Shown in pieces: positions 36,401-48,358 of a stretch of DNA of 64,000 nucleotides. How positions within the stretch are numbered: position 1 is the stretch's first letter; each line of letters begins with the position of its first letter. Source of the stretch: Rosa chinensis (Eukaryota; Streptophyta; Magnoliopsida; Rosales; Rosaceae); contig NC_037088.1 of NCBI RefSeq assembly GCF_002994745.2, positions 62,700,397 to 62,764,396 of the forward strand. Direction: 5' to 3'. A model generated the notes under the pieces. That model did no database searches, was not told the DNA's origin, and worked only from the letters and a program-made list of their open reading frames with translations. The translations under genes and the position numbers were made by a program.

Positions 36401-36531
36401 GCACCTAAAAATAAATTCATTAGTCAATTGATTCAATTCATGTATTGTTTTGAAATCTGTTTCAGCTCTCACTTGCACCTGAAGCCCATCATAATGCAAA
36501 TCCTGAGCTTAAAACTGCCTATGCCTGCTAA
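33428..36531 (+). CDS. TPX2-family microtubule-associated protein, short form
   Basis: Fourteen exons join in frame to 411 residues: 33428-33602, 33943-34107, 34320-34500, 34722-34827, 34917-34967, 35138-35232, 35333-35369, 35530-35592, 35680-35730, 35816-35874, 35960-36017, 36097-36168, 36275-36331, 36466-36531. The N-terminus YEFDAPRFYDFTTLETDWEA resembles the Aurora-binding start of plant TPX2. The middle carries the family motifs TIPREPNLETAQRAQRRR and KEPPWTLPKKSTPQAKEF then FRTSQRA, with lysine-rich segments between. The long C-terminal kinesin-5-binding part of full TPX2 is absent. TPX2 proteins nucleate spindle microtubules and activate Aurora kinases; short plant relatives keep part of this. 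The tail-to-tail partner is ERL1, matching my memory of Arabidopsis At5g62240 beside At5g62230. The last exons are the least certain. Confidence 0.85.
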
Positions 36532-37979
36532 GGTTAGAACATGTTCTATGGAGCTCAGAAGCTTTACGTTTTTCGTTAGTTGTTGTTAGTTTACACATGG
36601 TTTGTTTTGTTATGTGAATTAAGGTCCTAAATTTATTCAAAGATATCGGACTTGTTCGGTGAAAACAACCAACTACATAAGCAGAAATCTCCAATCTGAA
36701 TGTTAGCATAATAGCATTGCATCATTTGAAGTTGGTTAGTTTATGTGGTGCAGTTACATTATGCTTGACCCTCAGTCTTGTAGGCATGTAACTAGAAGTT
36801 CACAATGTTCTGAAAATGTGAGGGGGAAAAAAATGGAATTTTTGCAATTGCAATGCAAACATTTTTCTTGTGGTTGTCTTCAACTTTTGATTATCGTTAT
36901 TCACTTTTGTCCTAACTCGACTAGATTGACCAATTAAAGACTAGTGAAATTAATTTTTCTTTCTCATGTTTTGTACGTATCCTAAACAATGATACTTAAA
37001 ACGCGAGTTGAACTTAAAAGTCGGTTTTTCTTTCTTATGTTTAGTGTGCAATCAAGCAAATGACACATAGGACAACGGAGCATGAATGAAATAACCCTTC
37101 AACCTAGGGTAGATTTGTTGTTTGATGAGAAGGTCTTACGTACCGCACCACGTGGCAGTGGGGCGGGCCGATCAGTGCTCAAGCATAGGGGTATTTTGAG
37201 TATTGCATATTAAAAATCAGGGACAATTTCGAAAAAGATGAAAAAGTTTGAGAATTTTGATTGGAGAGCCGCACGGCCCCACCACGTGGCAGCCCATACC
37301 CAAGACATTTTCTTGTTTGATAATCTCCCATGGAAAAACCCTCAGTATTTTCTACATTTTACATAAAAAGGGCCGACAAGAGGTGCTTGTTGGCTCCAAG
37401 TGCATTTGGGTACCAGACATCTCAACCAGTTCAATTTTCCCAGGTTTTGCTTGAATAAGTTGAATGTTATAGGTCTCAAATCTGAATGATCAAATGACAT
37501 GGACTAGTTAACCCTCAATATTTGCTGTTTCTCTCAGTCCACAGTGAATGCTCTCTGACTCTGAGCAAATCATAAATTCTCGTGAACCTGTTAAAAGCCT
37601 GGACACCATCAACCAAATCTTTCCCCAAATCTTGTGGATGTTTTTCTTGGCATTGATTCAAATAAATAAAACCAAGTGGTATAAAAAAAGCATACCCTGA
37701 CACTACCAGGGGTTTTCACCTTTTCCCATGAGCTAATAGTATTTTAAGTTTTTAACAAAATATATCCTTACAGCAGAAACTACCAACTTTTTCAGATTTG
37801 CTTATAATCCTTACAAAAGCAAACTGTTCACTTTCTACCTCCCAAAAGAAACAATAACCCATATATTCACCTACTAGCCAGTAACTGCAGAGAGTTTTAC
37901 CCCATCTGAACCAAAACTCGGGCATCTTCCCCATTTGAAGTTTTCAACAGTTGCAAAACACAGGAGACTGTAAAACTAC
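36532..37979. other. Convergent intergenic region between the TPX2-like and ERL1 genes
   Basis: Holds both 3' UTRs and one imperfect inverted-repeat structure at 37121-37326. No further gene was seen. Confidence 0.6.
37121..37326. repeat. Imperfect inverted repeat with two CACGTG cores
   Basis: Left arm (about 37121-37172) and right arm (about 37262-37326) are partly reverse-complementary: GTCTTACGTACC... against GTCTTGGGTATGG..., each containing CACCACGTGGCAG. The structure is about 206 bp, the size of a MITE, but target duplications are not evident. CCACGTGG is also a G-box, so it could act in regulation. Confidence 0.4.
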
Positions 37980-40900
37980 TTAGAGTGTGTTCTTGGATAT
38001 AACCTCACCAAACCGAAGAAACCATTGAGCATCAGATGAATGACTTTCTTGCCGAACAGGCTTCTGCTGTTGCACTTTTGGTTGTTGTTCCTTGTTAACC
38101 GCAAACTTATCATAGTCGATACCATTTGAAAGAGGCTTCTTTGAGTGATGTAAAGGTAGGAGGGAGACCAAAACCCTAGCAACTTCATGCATTGTTGGCC
38201 TCTCAGTGGGGTTTCGCTTGGTGCACAGCAGGGCGAGTTGAAAAGTTTTCTTGACATGAGTTATATCCATGCAGGTGACAGAAACTTCAGGGTCAACAGT
38301 CTCCATTACAGTATTGTTATCCGCCTTGGACAATATCTGAGAAGAACAATCCTTGTTTTAAAGTTAACCACAGTAAAGTTTACCACAGTACTATCTAACT
38401 AAAAGGTGAATGTTTCTTTTAGTTATCTACGAGGCTGATTTGTACAGTTATAACCTTCTACCCTTGCTTACAAAGCATAAAAGCTAACTCAGAAACTTGG
38501 GATACTCTAGAAAACATACCAGATGATGCAAGTTAGACTCCTTGTCCACAGCCTTCTTTCCAGTCAGTAGCTCAAGAAGCACAATGCCAAAGCTATATAC
38601 ATCAGATTTTTCATTGAGCCGAGAAGTCCTAGCATATTCTGGATCGATGTAACCAATTGTTCCCAGAACATAAGTCGATGCATGGGTATCTGCACTGGGG
38701 ATGGATTTTGCAATTCCAAAATCAGAGAGATGAGCTTCAAAATTCTCATCCAGCAGGATATTAGAGGATTTCACATCCCTGTGAATAATGCGGGGGTTGC
38801 AGTCATGGTGAAGATAAGCAAGTCCTTGAGCTGCTCCAACTGCTATTTTCAAACGTGTTTCCCAATCAAGTTTAACCTTTTTCGATGGTCCTGCATTGCA
38901 ATTAGCAAACATTGAGTAATTGACAACTTAACAGCTTCTTATAACTACAACTTCTACAAGAAACAGACAAACAGGACAGTTGAGTTGTGGTAACTAACCA
39001 TGAAGCATATCCCACAGAGACCCGTTCTCCATGTAGTCATAGAAGAGGAGATTGCCCAAGGGAGACAGTGAATACCCATGCAAACTGACTAAATTTCTAT
39101 GCTTGATACTGCCAATGGTTTCAAGTTCCGTCTCAAACTCCCTCCAGTTGTGTGGATACCGGTTGTAGAGTCGCTTGATTGCCATTGGTCGGGAATTTTT
39201 CAGTACACACTTGTACACTGTGCTAGAAGCACCATACCCTATGATATACTTCTCATTTAGATTCTCAGTGATTCTCATTATATCATCAAAGCTGTGTATA
39301 GCCATATCCATGTGAAGGATTACAAGTTTAGCAGGACCTGTAAACAATAGTGAATCTTCCTTAGATTCATTTGTTAAAACACAAAAAAAAGAAGTAAGCA
39401 AATCAAATAAACATAGGATATACATGCCTTGTCCATTCTTGGTAGATCCCATCATTAACTGCTTTGGTTGGTTGGACTTGTAAATCGCAACTATTACCAT
39501 GGATAATAATGTGATGAAGCCTAACGCCATACAGACAACTGCTGCTCGGGAGAATACAGCTGAAAGCAGAAATAAGCAGTTTTTGTTAATAATTTGGAAA
39601 GTCCAGATGATTACCCATATTTCATCATCACACAGCAAGTTGAAAAAGAAGATATTTTTACCCCTGGACTTGGGGGCAACGGGTCTGCATATCGATCCCA
39701 ACCAATCACTGCACAACAATGGGTTTGCAATGAAGCTGAAACAACCACATCAATAATTAGAAGAATAAACATAGAACACATAAATTAAACTGTTCATCCC
39801 CTGATCCTTTCCCGTTTTCCCCCATACCTGTCTGGTGAAAAACGTGAAAAGTTCCTCATGGGAGGTACAATGCCTGACAGATTGTTGTATGAAAAATTCC
39901 TACAAATATTGATAGAACAACAGTCAGGAAAATTAGAAAATACATGGACAAGCACAGAAAAGAGTAGAGACAAACTCACAAGGTCTCAAGGCTGAAACAG
40001 TTGGTTAGCTGATCAGGTATCTTTCCACGCAAGTTGTTGTTATTAAGCAACCTACCAAAGAGAGCCCACACAGAACAAAATTAACATCGCAATAAATGAT
40101 ATAACTTAGATATAATACAAAATCAATGTAGTACAGAACTTACAATGCCGCAAGGTTTTGCAACTGACCCAATTCTGACGGAATGCTCCCAGAGAGATTG
40201 TTGAATGACATATCACTGTCAACATACATGCACAAAGTCAAAAGCAAATTAGAATCTGCAAACTTCAGCCAAATTACAAACAAGTTCTTATAAAACTCAC
40301 ATGATTTGAACACTCCTGAGGTCCCCAAATTCTGCAGGCAAGGGACCATCAAGATGATTCCCACTAAAATTCCTGCAGGTAAATATATGTATGAAGATGT
40401 CAGGAGATAGTGTTAACAAATTTCAATTGTAGAACCATATACAGTATACTGAATACTCTAAGAAGTACACTTACAAAGTCAGGAGGTGCTCAAGATTGCC
40501 AACAGAAGCAGGAACAGGGCCAGAGAAATTGTTGCTGGACAAATCCCTGAAAGGAAACAAAACAGACAGTTAATTCCTCATAAAAAGATGGAGGTGATGC
40601 ACATGAGCTATGCGTTATAAGTCTAACAGTGAGATAGACGTATACTTACAAAGTGTCAAGATTGATGATATGTCCCAACTCAAGATTAATTCTACCACTG
40701 AAGGCATTTGCTGACAAATTCCTGAGGGTCCAATCAATTTAATTTATCAACTGACAAGAAAGTTCAATCAAACCACAAGTGAAAGACAGAATTCAAAACA
40801 CTAGAACTCACAGATAGGTCAAGCTCTGCAGATTTCTCAATGCTAAAGGAATGGATCCTGTCAAGCGGTTTCCATGAACGTTGCTAAACAATCAATCACA

Positions 40901-43900
40901 AGAAAATCTATCAGTATGCATAAACCTATGGTACTCTGTAAACTTGGACAGGTAGTGGAATAAGATATCCTACAATTGATTCAAGGCAGTGCAGGAACCA
41001 ATGTCATGTGGGATGGGACCTTCCAGATCATTGTTGGCAAGATTCCTGACACATCACGCAAATTATAAATGTGAAGGTATTATTAAAAAATACAAAGGAA
41101 CAGGAACACTGGCACAATATTACTCACAATTCAAACAACTGGTTCAGCTTCCCAAGCTCACCAGGAATTCTACCAACCAGTTTGTTGTCATTTAATTGCC
41201 TGCAGAGATAATAAGCAAAGAGACTTCTTACACAGAATAAAGCATGGCACCAATGAGTTTGTATCAGTAAAACATTGCATCAATGGGTTTATAACAGATG
41301 AGGCAACTCACAAATAGCTAAGCTTTGACATATTGCCAAGTTCAGGAGGAATTGTCCCAGTCAACTTGTTACCATGCAGGTATCTGGAATAACAAACAAT
41401 TGTGTTCAGATATAGAACTGAAGCATTACTGAAGAACCTTCCACGCAAAGTAAGCAAACTTACAGTTTCCCAGTGTATGATAAATTGCCTAGTATCGGTG
41501 GAATTGGCCCTACAAGTTCATTCTCACTTAAATCCCTGGAAAACAAGAATGATATTATAAACTCCTTTAACTCTTGCAAAAATCAACTGGAGTTAAAGTA
41601 TTCAAAATTAGAACAAATCACTTACAAAACAGCAAGAGCCTGCATTAAACCAATAACCTCAGGAATCTTTCCAGTCAGTCTATTCCCTTGTAGCGACCTA
41701 ACAAAATGCACCATAAACATTCTTTAACAGCTGAACTCCACAAACACTACATTCTTTAACAGTCCAAAGAAATTGAACTTACAGGGTAGCCACTTGTAAA
41801 AATCCAATGTTATATGGAATCCCACCAGTGATCTGATTGTATGATATGTCCCTACAATTTCCAACATAAACAAATATTAAGCAACCAACAGCTAAAAGCT
41901 TCTTTTAAGTTCATGGGAGATTTGGGGAAATTCAAACTTTTTCAATTTTACAAATTTTCTTACAGGATCTCAAAGCTTGTACAATTGCCAATGTTGTCGG
42001 GGATCGGGCCAGTCAGGTTATTGCCTCTAACATCACTGAGCATATAAGGCAACTTCAATACCAACAGAAACACAAAAAGAACACAAAGAAACCAAAACTT
42101 GTTGAAATACAGGAGGAAAATACTTACAAGTACCACAGACCAGTTAATTGACACATATCAGGGGACAGTGCTCCAGTCAAAGAGTTGCCTCGCAATCCGC
42201 TGTAAAGTCAAATTCCAACCAAGAGAATCAGAAATATAGAGGACTTTTAGCAAATACAGTAAAGTAACTACAACACAAAGGGTTGTGAATAATCTACTGA
42301 ATAAAAAACACACAAGAAGGCAAGAACAAATGCAATACACAGAAATTCATGGAATAATTGTCTCAAGTACTCACAGGTACTGCAAAACTTCATTCCAATA
42401 TATTAGCCTTGGTATCTCACCAGTGAGCTGGTTCCGAGCAAGATCACTGCAAACATAACAGCATCAAAGCAGAAATATGAAACTCATCAGTCTCAAATAG
42501 AAAGGAATACCAACAGCCAAACATCAGTTCTCGGAGAGAATTTTTAACATAAATGTGAAATTCAGGTGATTAAAAGCAGGAGACTTACAGAGTTTTAAGG
42601 TTTGGAATTTGGGTAAGAGTCGTAGGCATAGGACCAGTCAACTGATTGTTCTTCAAATTCCTGCATTATCAAACCAAATTACACTTGTAAATATTCAAAG
42701 AATTTCTGAGGCATACATCCTACAGAAAGAAAATTTATGATTAAACACTTACAAAACCTCAAGCTTCTTAAGCTTTGAAACCGAGAAGGGTATGTCTCCA
42801 GACAGATTATTGTCAGACAAATCCCTGCATTTCAACGCAGGATTAGCAAAACCAAAATGGGAAACAAGTAAAAGGACAAACAAAGAAATTCAACAAGGAT
42901 CAGTCTTACAGATATATAAGAGAAGAACAGCTGCCAATCTCATCCGGGATTTGACCAGTTAGCTTATTCCCCTGCAAGTCTCTACAATTCGCAAATAAAC
43001 AAGGAGTCATCAAACCACTTCAGGACTATTACACTACGAACACACACACACATAAAAGGGAAAAAAGACAGAAAACATACATGGATTCCAAGTTCCCCAA
43101 ATCTCCAAGGGCTGGCGAAATCTCCCCGCCCAGATTCAAGCTGGACAAATTCCTAAAACAAGCAAACCCATACACACATATTTCAGTATAAAGTGAATTA
43201 CTGTAGGAGATCATCAACAGTACTAACGCAGACAAAGAACAGTTTTATTACAGAGAGCGAGAGAGGAGAGAGAAACTCACAAAGAGGCCACAGAGAGGCT
43301 GACATTGTCACAGAAAACTCCACGCCAAGAACAGAAATCTTCGTCATGAGCATCATTCCAGTCCAGTAAAACATTGGCTACATTACTGAACGAGGCCTTG
43401 ATTGACATCAGGGCTTTCCCTGTGAACCCCATCATTATACCATCATTATAATATGCAACCGGTATTAAATAATACCCCAGTGACCCAGCCACGGATTATA
43501 ATATGTATTAAATCCATTCAATAGTAACAAGTTTAGGATTAAACAAAAAAGTAGAGAACTCTAAGTTCACTTCAACACTGCTTAAAAATTTGCAAGAAAT
43601 TTAGGGGGAAAAATGCACCAGGGAAGAAACTAAACTTCAAAAACCAACCGACGAAACAGAGAGCCCCACACAAGGAAAAGGCAGGAGTTTTTGGAAAATT
43701 AAATAAAAAATGCATTGCAGCCGTTCATTTCACTTTGCTTAAATCCAGCTACTGGTTATAAAAATTAGACAAAATCACTCAAAAAAGGTAACAAATTTAG
43801 GATTAAACAATAACGTAGGCCTTCTAAGTACAACCAAAAAGACTCCAGTACTAAAAAATTACAAAAATAAATTTAAAAAAATGCACCAGAGAAGTACCTG

Positions 43901-44338
43901 AACTTCAGAAACAAAACCAGAGGAGAAGAAGCTCAAGTCAGTAACAGAGACAACCCAAATAAGCAAAAACCATAAAACTCTCGGAAAAACACATTGCAGC
44001 TCTTCATTTCCAGAAAGCCTAAACGTTTTGGGCCAAAAACACAACACTGGGTACATTCAAAAACGGAAAAAAAAAACCCAAAATTCCAAAAACAAAATTT
44101 TACACCTCTCCATTTCTGGTTTGTTTCTTAAAATCCAAAACATTTTGGCCTAAAAACACAAAAACTGGACACTTTCAAAAATGGAAACCCAAAACCAAAA
44201 CAACACAGAAGCATAGTATCACCCACCTTCATCGCTCAGTGACGAAGCAAGAGGTAAAAGCAGAAACAGAGACAACCCAAACCACAGAGCCACATCCTTC
44301 TTCTTCTTCCTCCATTTCAAAACCACCCTCTCCTCCAT
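37980..44338 (-). CDS. ERL1: ERL1-type ERECTA-family LRR receptor kinase
   Basis: Twenty-seven exons, 986 residues. Signal peptide (about 1-35, [17 protein letters not shown]), N-cap with [10 protein letters not shown], some 20 LRRs, one membrane segment (about 592-612) and a Ser/Thr kinase with [33 protein letters not shown] and the tail [46 protein letters not shown] and ISKNTL place it with ERL1/ERL2, not ERECTA. These receptors bind EPF/EPFL peptides and control stomatal spacing and organ growth. Exons high to low: 44227-44338, 43281-43419, 43081-43152, 42910-42981, 42753-42824, 42589-42660, 42375-42446, 42128-42199, 41964-42035, 41783-41851, 41626-41697, 41464-41535, 41312-41383, 41128-41199, 40974-41045, 40812-40883, 40650-40721, 40475-40546, 40301-40372, 40144-40215, 39980-40051, 39828-39899, 39662-39735, 39428-39559, 38999-39337, 38520-38890, 37980-38336. 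The intron after 39428 starts with GC. Confidence 0.96.
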
Positions 44339-44549
44339 TAACAGAGCCAAACACAAAGAGAACAAAAACAAGAAAGAAAAGAAAATGTTTGGGGGGGGGA
44401 GGTGAAATGCTCAAGAGGCAAATGAGCTAAGCATTTTTGAAGTGTCCTCGTCACACATTATAAGCACCTCAAGAGAGAGAAGAGTGAGTGAAGTGAACAG
44501 ACGTTTGGCGTGAAGCAGAAGGCAAGGACTGAAGCTCTAGCGTTATGAA

Positions 44550-44574
44550 GAGAGAGAGAGAGGGAGAGAGAGAC
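44550..44574. repeat. GA-rich microsatellite in the ERL1 leader or promoter
   Basis: AG repeats broken by one extra G, 210-240 bases upstream of the ERL1 ATG. On the minus strand this reads as CT repeats, common in plant 5' UTRs; GAGA/BPC factors bind such tracts. Confidence 0.7.
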
Positions 44575-46491
44575 CAAAGTCTCGGGCTTTAAGAAAACTG
44601 AGAGAGAAGGGGTCCCCAAACGGCGGTGAAGCGACGTTAAGTCTTTGGAAAATAAAAGAAAACTGGCACGGCCGTCATTCGTACCCGGACGTTTTCCGAA
44701 GCTCGCAGCTTTTTCGACACCTATTCAAGTCCCTCCCCCCTCCATTATTATTTTTATATTTATTGCACTCTCTGGCACAGACACACAGTATTACCAATCT
44801 GCCCCGTCCTTTGTCACCACTATCACCATCGGCGCGTGCGGGGGGGACGCGCCGTGAGAGTGACAAAACAGTCCGGTTTGGTTTCAACTTTGATGGACCG
44901 AAAGTGGAAGAGAGAGTTGCCATTCTGGGCTTGTTTTCTTGTAAACGAGGAGTTTGGTTACTTCTTTTTCGCTTTTGTTTGAATGGTCTTGTTGGTGTTG
45001 CTTGTCTCTTTGTCCTGCATTTCATTTTGCACAAATTTGTGAATGGTTTTTTGAACCCTTTTTTTTTTTCTTCTAATTTCCCAGAAGAAGTTAGAGACCC
45101 ATGGTAAAATGCTTTTTGGCATTTTTGATTGCATTGCCTCTTTTGCGCAACGAGACCAGCTTCAGAAGTGACTAAGAAATCCCACAAAATCTTGGCTACA
45201 TTGATTGATTTGGTCCTCCTTCCAATGCAACCCCTTTTATGAAGAAAAATTAAAATAATTTAGCAATGATGTAGATGGTGAAACGGTGAATGACCCAAAA
45301 TCAATCATGGAAATTTTGGATTGGTGATGATGATGATGTCAACCATAAACGCCAAGGCAATATTAAGGTGCGCGTGGAGTCACTAATCACGTACGGTTGT
45401 AACCAAAGCAAGAGTATGAAAGGGGACTTTACAAAGATTCTATTTTTAATTTCAAAGGTTTTTCCGATTTACGAAGATGAACAAAGATAAACCCCAGAAA
45501 TATTGTTTATCGATTAAAAAATAATATGCATGCATGAGAGGTTTTAGAAGGCGACAGAGTCTGCAGCTGTGCAGCGTTTGAACATTAACAGGCTTCGCTT
45601 CGTTTAAAGCTGGCCATGCTAATGCCATTTCTGTTTCTATTTCTCTTTTAGCACTATTTTAATTTACTGGGATCGTCACCTGCTATTGTTCTATGGTTTA
45701 AGATCCAAAAATATTTCCTTAATATTCTTCTGGGTTTGGAGATTACCCGTCGGGTAATCAAAACCCCGGTTGTAAATTCCTTTTCTGACCAATATCACGG
45801 GGACAATTTTGTGATTTCACTTGACAACACCATCTTCTTTAGTGACAGGGACAAATGAACCGATTATCCAAGCTGGTATTAATCACAAAGGCGAAGAGCT
45901 TTAGAGAGAGCCCCAAACAATAAAAAGGGCAGCAAACACATGGCTTAGGCTGTGGGAAACCCTAGGAATCCTAATGACCAATGACCAATGAAATAGCAGA
46001 GAGAGAGAAGAGAGGGTGACAGACTGACAGCTAAGGCTAAGCATCATAGGTAGAGCCAGAGAGGACCCTCTGAGAGCCTAAAAGCTAAGAAAAGAAACAA
46101 GACCGGCGGGTCAGTCGCCGGTGACCCGCCGTCAGCAATCGTACCAACCGGCGTGAGCCTTTGCGGGACCCACGACCCCAAGGCTATCTTTCTGCCGTTG
46201 CCATTTTAGTGTATTTTGGTTTTTTGGGGTTTTGGGACCTCGCTCGATGTTTTCTAACTTGTTTCCACAGGAACTAGACTGGGGTTCAAATTTGGTTTCT
46301 GGGTAGTGGGCCTGGCTGGTATAGACTTGAATCACTTGATTTGGCTAGTTAACTACTTAGGAGAGGAAGGGGAACGTGGTTCTGACTTCTGAGTTTGAAA
46401 ATAATGTTCTCTTTGCTCATTGATTCATTAACATTTAGTTTTAAGCAATGTGTTGAACCTATTCTTGAAAGGGTTTGCCACATGAGTCCTA

Positions 46492-46760
46492 CATTTTTCA
46501 CAACCTAAGGGATAAGGTGTTGTAGGCTTATAGCTCATTTTGTAGAGGATTATTTAGAACACCGTCGTGCACTTGCACCAACATAAATGAATGGTTAGAT
46601 TGCATTAAATACACTTTTTGTTTATTAAAAATAAAGTTGATAATAAATATCAAGGATTGAGATTATTTTATAAACGTTGGATCACTTACACCGTCGGTGC
46701 ATAAAATAATTTCCACATTTTGCATAACCTAAGTGATAAGGTGTTAGGTTTATAGCTCGA
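46492..46760. repeat. Direct repeats flanking a MITE-like element
   Basis: About 47 bases at 46492-46538 (ACCTAAGGGATAAGGTGTTG, GCTTATAGCTC) recur at 46713-46760 (ACCTAAGTGATAAGGTGTTA, GTTTATAGCTC) with a few differences. The copies bracket the inverted-repeat element, so the locus duplicated locally or is a composite. Confidence 0.65.
46547..46714. mobile_element. MITE-like element, 168 bp, imperfect TIRs
   Basis: The left end GGATTATTTAGAACACCGTC is matched at the right end in reverse complement by GGAAATTATTTTATGCACCG; the complementarity extends to GTGCACTTGCACCAAC against GTGTAAGTGATCCAAC. AT-rich interior, no coding capacity, no clear target duplication. Confidence 0.6.
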
Positions 46761-48358
46761 TTAGCGAACTTGAAAGGTGATTTTATACCTAATGTCGACC
46801 AAGAAAATCACTCAGCTATGACATTTGAGTCATGAAATTTTGACCCAAGGATGCACAATGTAATTAGTTTTTACATTCAAGTAGAGCATTGCTACGTGTT
46901 CGGATTCATCATAATAACACTTGACATTCCGGTGACATAACGTTTTAACATCCTCGAATTCTATAACGTAGTGGTTAGTAAATTTAGTTACGTCCATAAA
47001 GTTTTGAAAGATTGATTATTTCTATTTTTAAAGAGTTAAAATGTGAAATTAGAAAGAAAGAGAAATCCTGGGCATAAATGTATACAATATTTAGGAAAAT
47101 CATAGTTTGAATTTTGAAACTTGCAAGCAAAGCAAGAAGGGTCGGTCAACCATACACTCAAATCAGTCAACATAATGAAACTAAAAGCTCTGATGCAAGA
47201 CACAAAGAGAAGGTACGGGACCATGAAACTTTGGTAGGGGCAATAATAAAGAAGGGGGCTGGGGGGATTGATCACACCCATCATAAGACACGTGATCTTC
47301 AACTTTCCCCTCTACAATTATAGATCTCATCCTTAACACTTACTTTTTCGTCCTTTATATTCTATCCATCAATTATATTTCATGCCAAATTTTTACTTAT
47401 ACTATGTTCCACTGTTGACATTTTTATTGGTTACATTATTGAGTGACTTTACTACAAAACTGAGGGGTCACAGTAATGTACAAAGGAGCAGAAAACTTTA
47501 CTCCACCAATAGGTTTAGGATCATAATTCAATGTAGCATGTGTATCTATCCTTCAGTGGTCCTATTTCCCATGTTACACCTATACACATTTAGTAGCGCA
47601 ATGTAGCATACACCTACTTAAAAGCAAACAAGTAATCACATATGCTGCATACATACAAGCTCACCTCTCTTTTATCTGTTCGGTTGGCAAATTGTAGTTA
47701 TATTGATTAAGAGCATTTTGCCCATACCCGATATCTAAATTTGAGCTACATGGCCAAATATGGAGATCAAGAATCATCTTTCGTGGAGTCGTCCAATGCT
47801 ACATAATTAAGAGCTTGTGGTAAATGCAATAAGAATTGCATCCGCTTTGCATGAAACAGTTATGACTACACAAGAATTATGTGCAGGAAACCTGTTTAGT
47901 GTTCTCAAGGGCGTAATAGTCAGCTGCTTAAATGCATTACTCAATTGAGTGAAGAACCTGTTCTAATATAATAATTGAAGGTTCTTCACACAAATGAGTA
48001 ATGGGTGGAGAAAGTGAGAACCTCTTTTAACATCATAAGTGAAGTCGGGCCGAGAAAAAACAGCATAATAAGTGAAGAAGATGTATGAAGATTTGGGAGT
48101 AGATATGGCATATTGATGCAAAGTTCTGGTCCACATATTTGCAGTGTAATTTAGATGACAGTGATGTGATCGTAGAAATACAACACGGAAATTGAGCGAG
48201 ATAGCAATTCACATCTTAGCATGCAGGGTCTTCAGAAATGAGCTAAACAGAGAAGTTCAACATTCAGGATGACAACTGAAGGATATGTATCAGTTCAATT
48301 AACAAAACCTAGAACAAAAAAATGGCAAAAAAAACACTTCAACCTTCCCCACTGCTGC

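Larger units (their letters stand above)
44339..48358. other. Intergenic region between ERL1 (5' end) and RAR1 (3' end)
   Basis: The first 300 bases hold the ERL1 5' leader with a GA-rich tract (44550-44574). No frame here shows a domain. A MITE-like element flanked by a direct repeat lies at 46.49-46.76 kb. The rest is AT-rich. An ERL1 promoter controlling stomatal-lineage expression should lie in the first 1-2 kb. Confidence 0.6.

Noticed and set aside
44675..45187. 170-residue minus-strand frame upstream of ERL1
   Set aside because: No domain, basic Lys/Arg-rich random composition, and no splice or start context; lies in the ERL1 promoter region.
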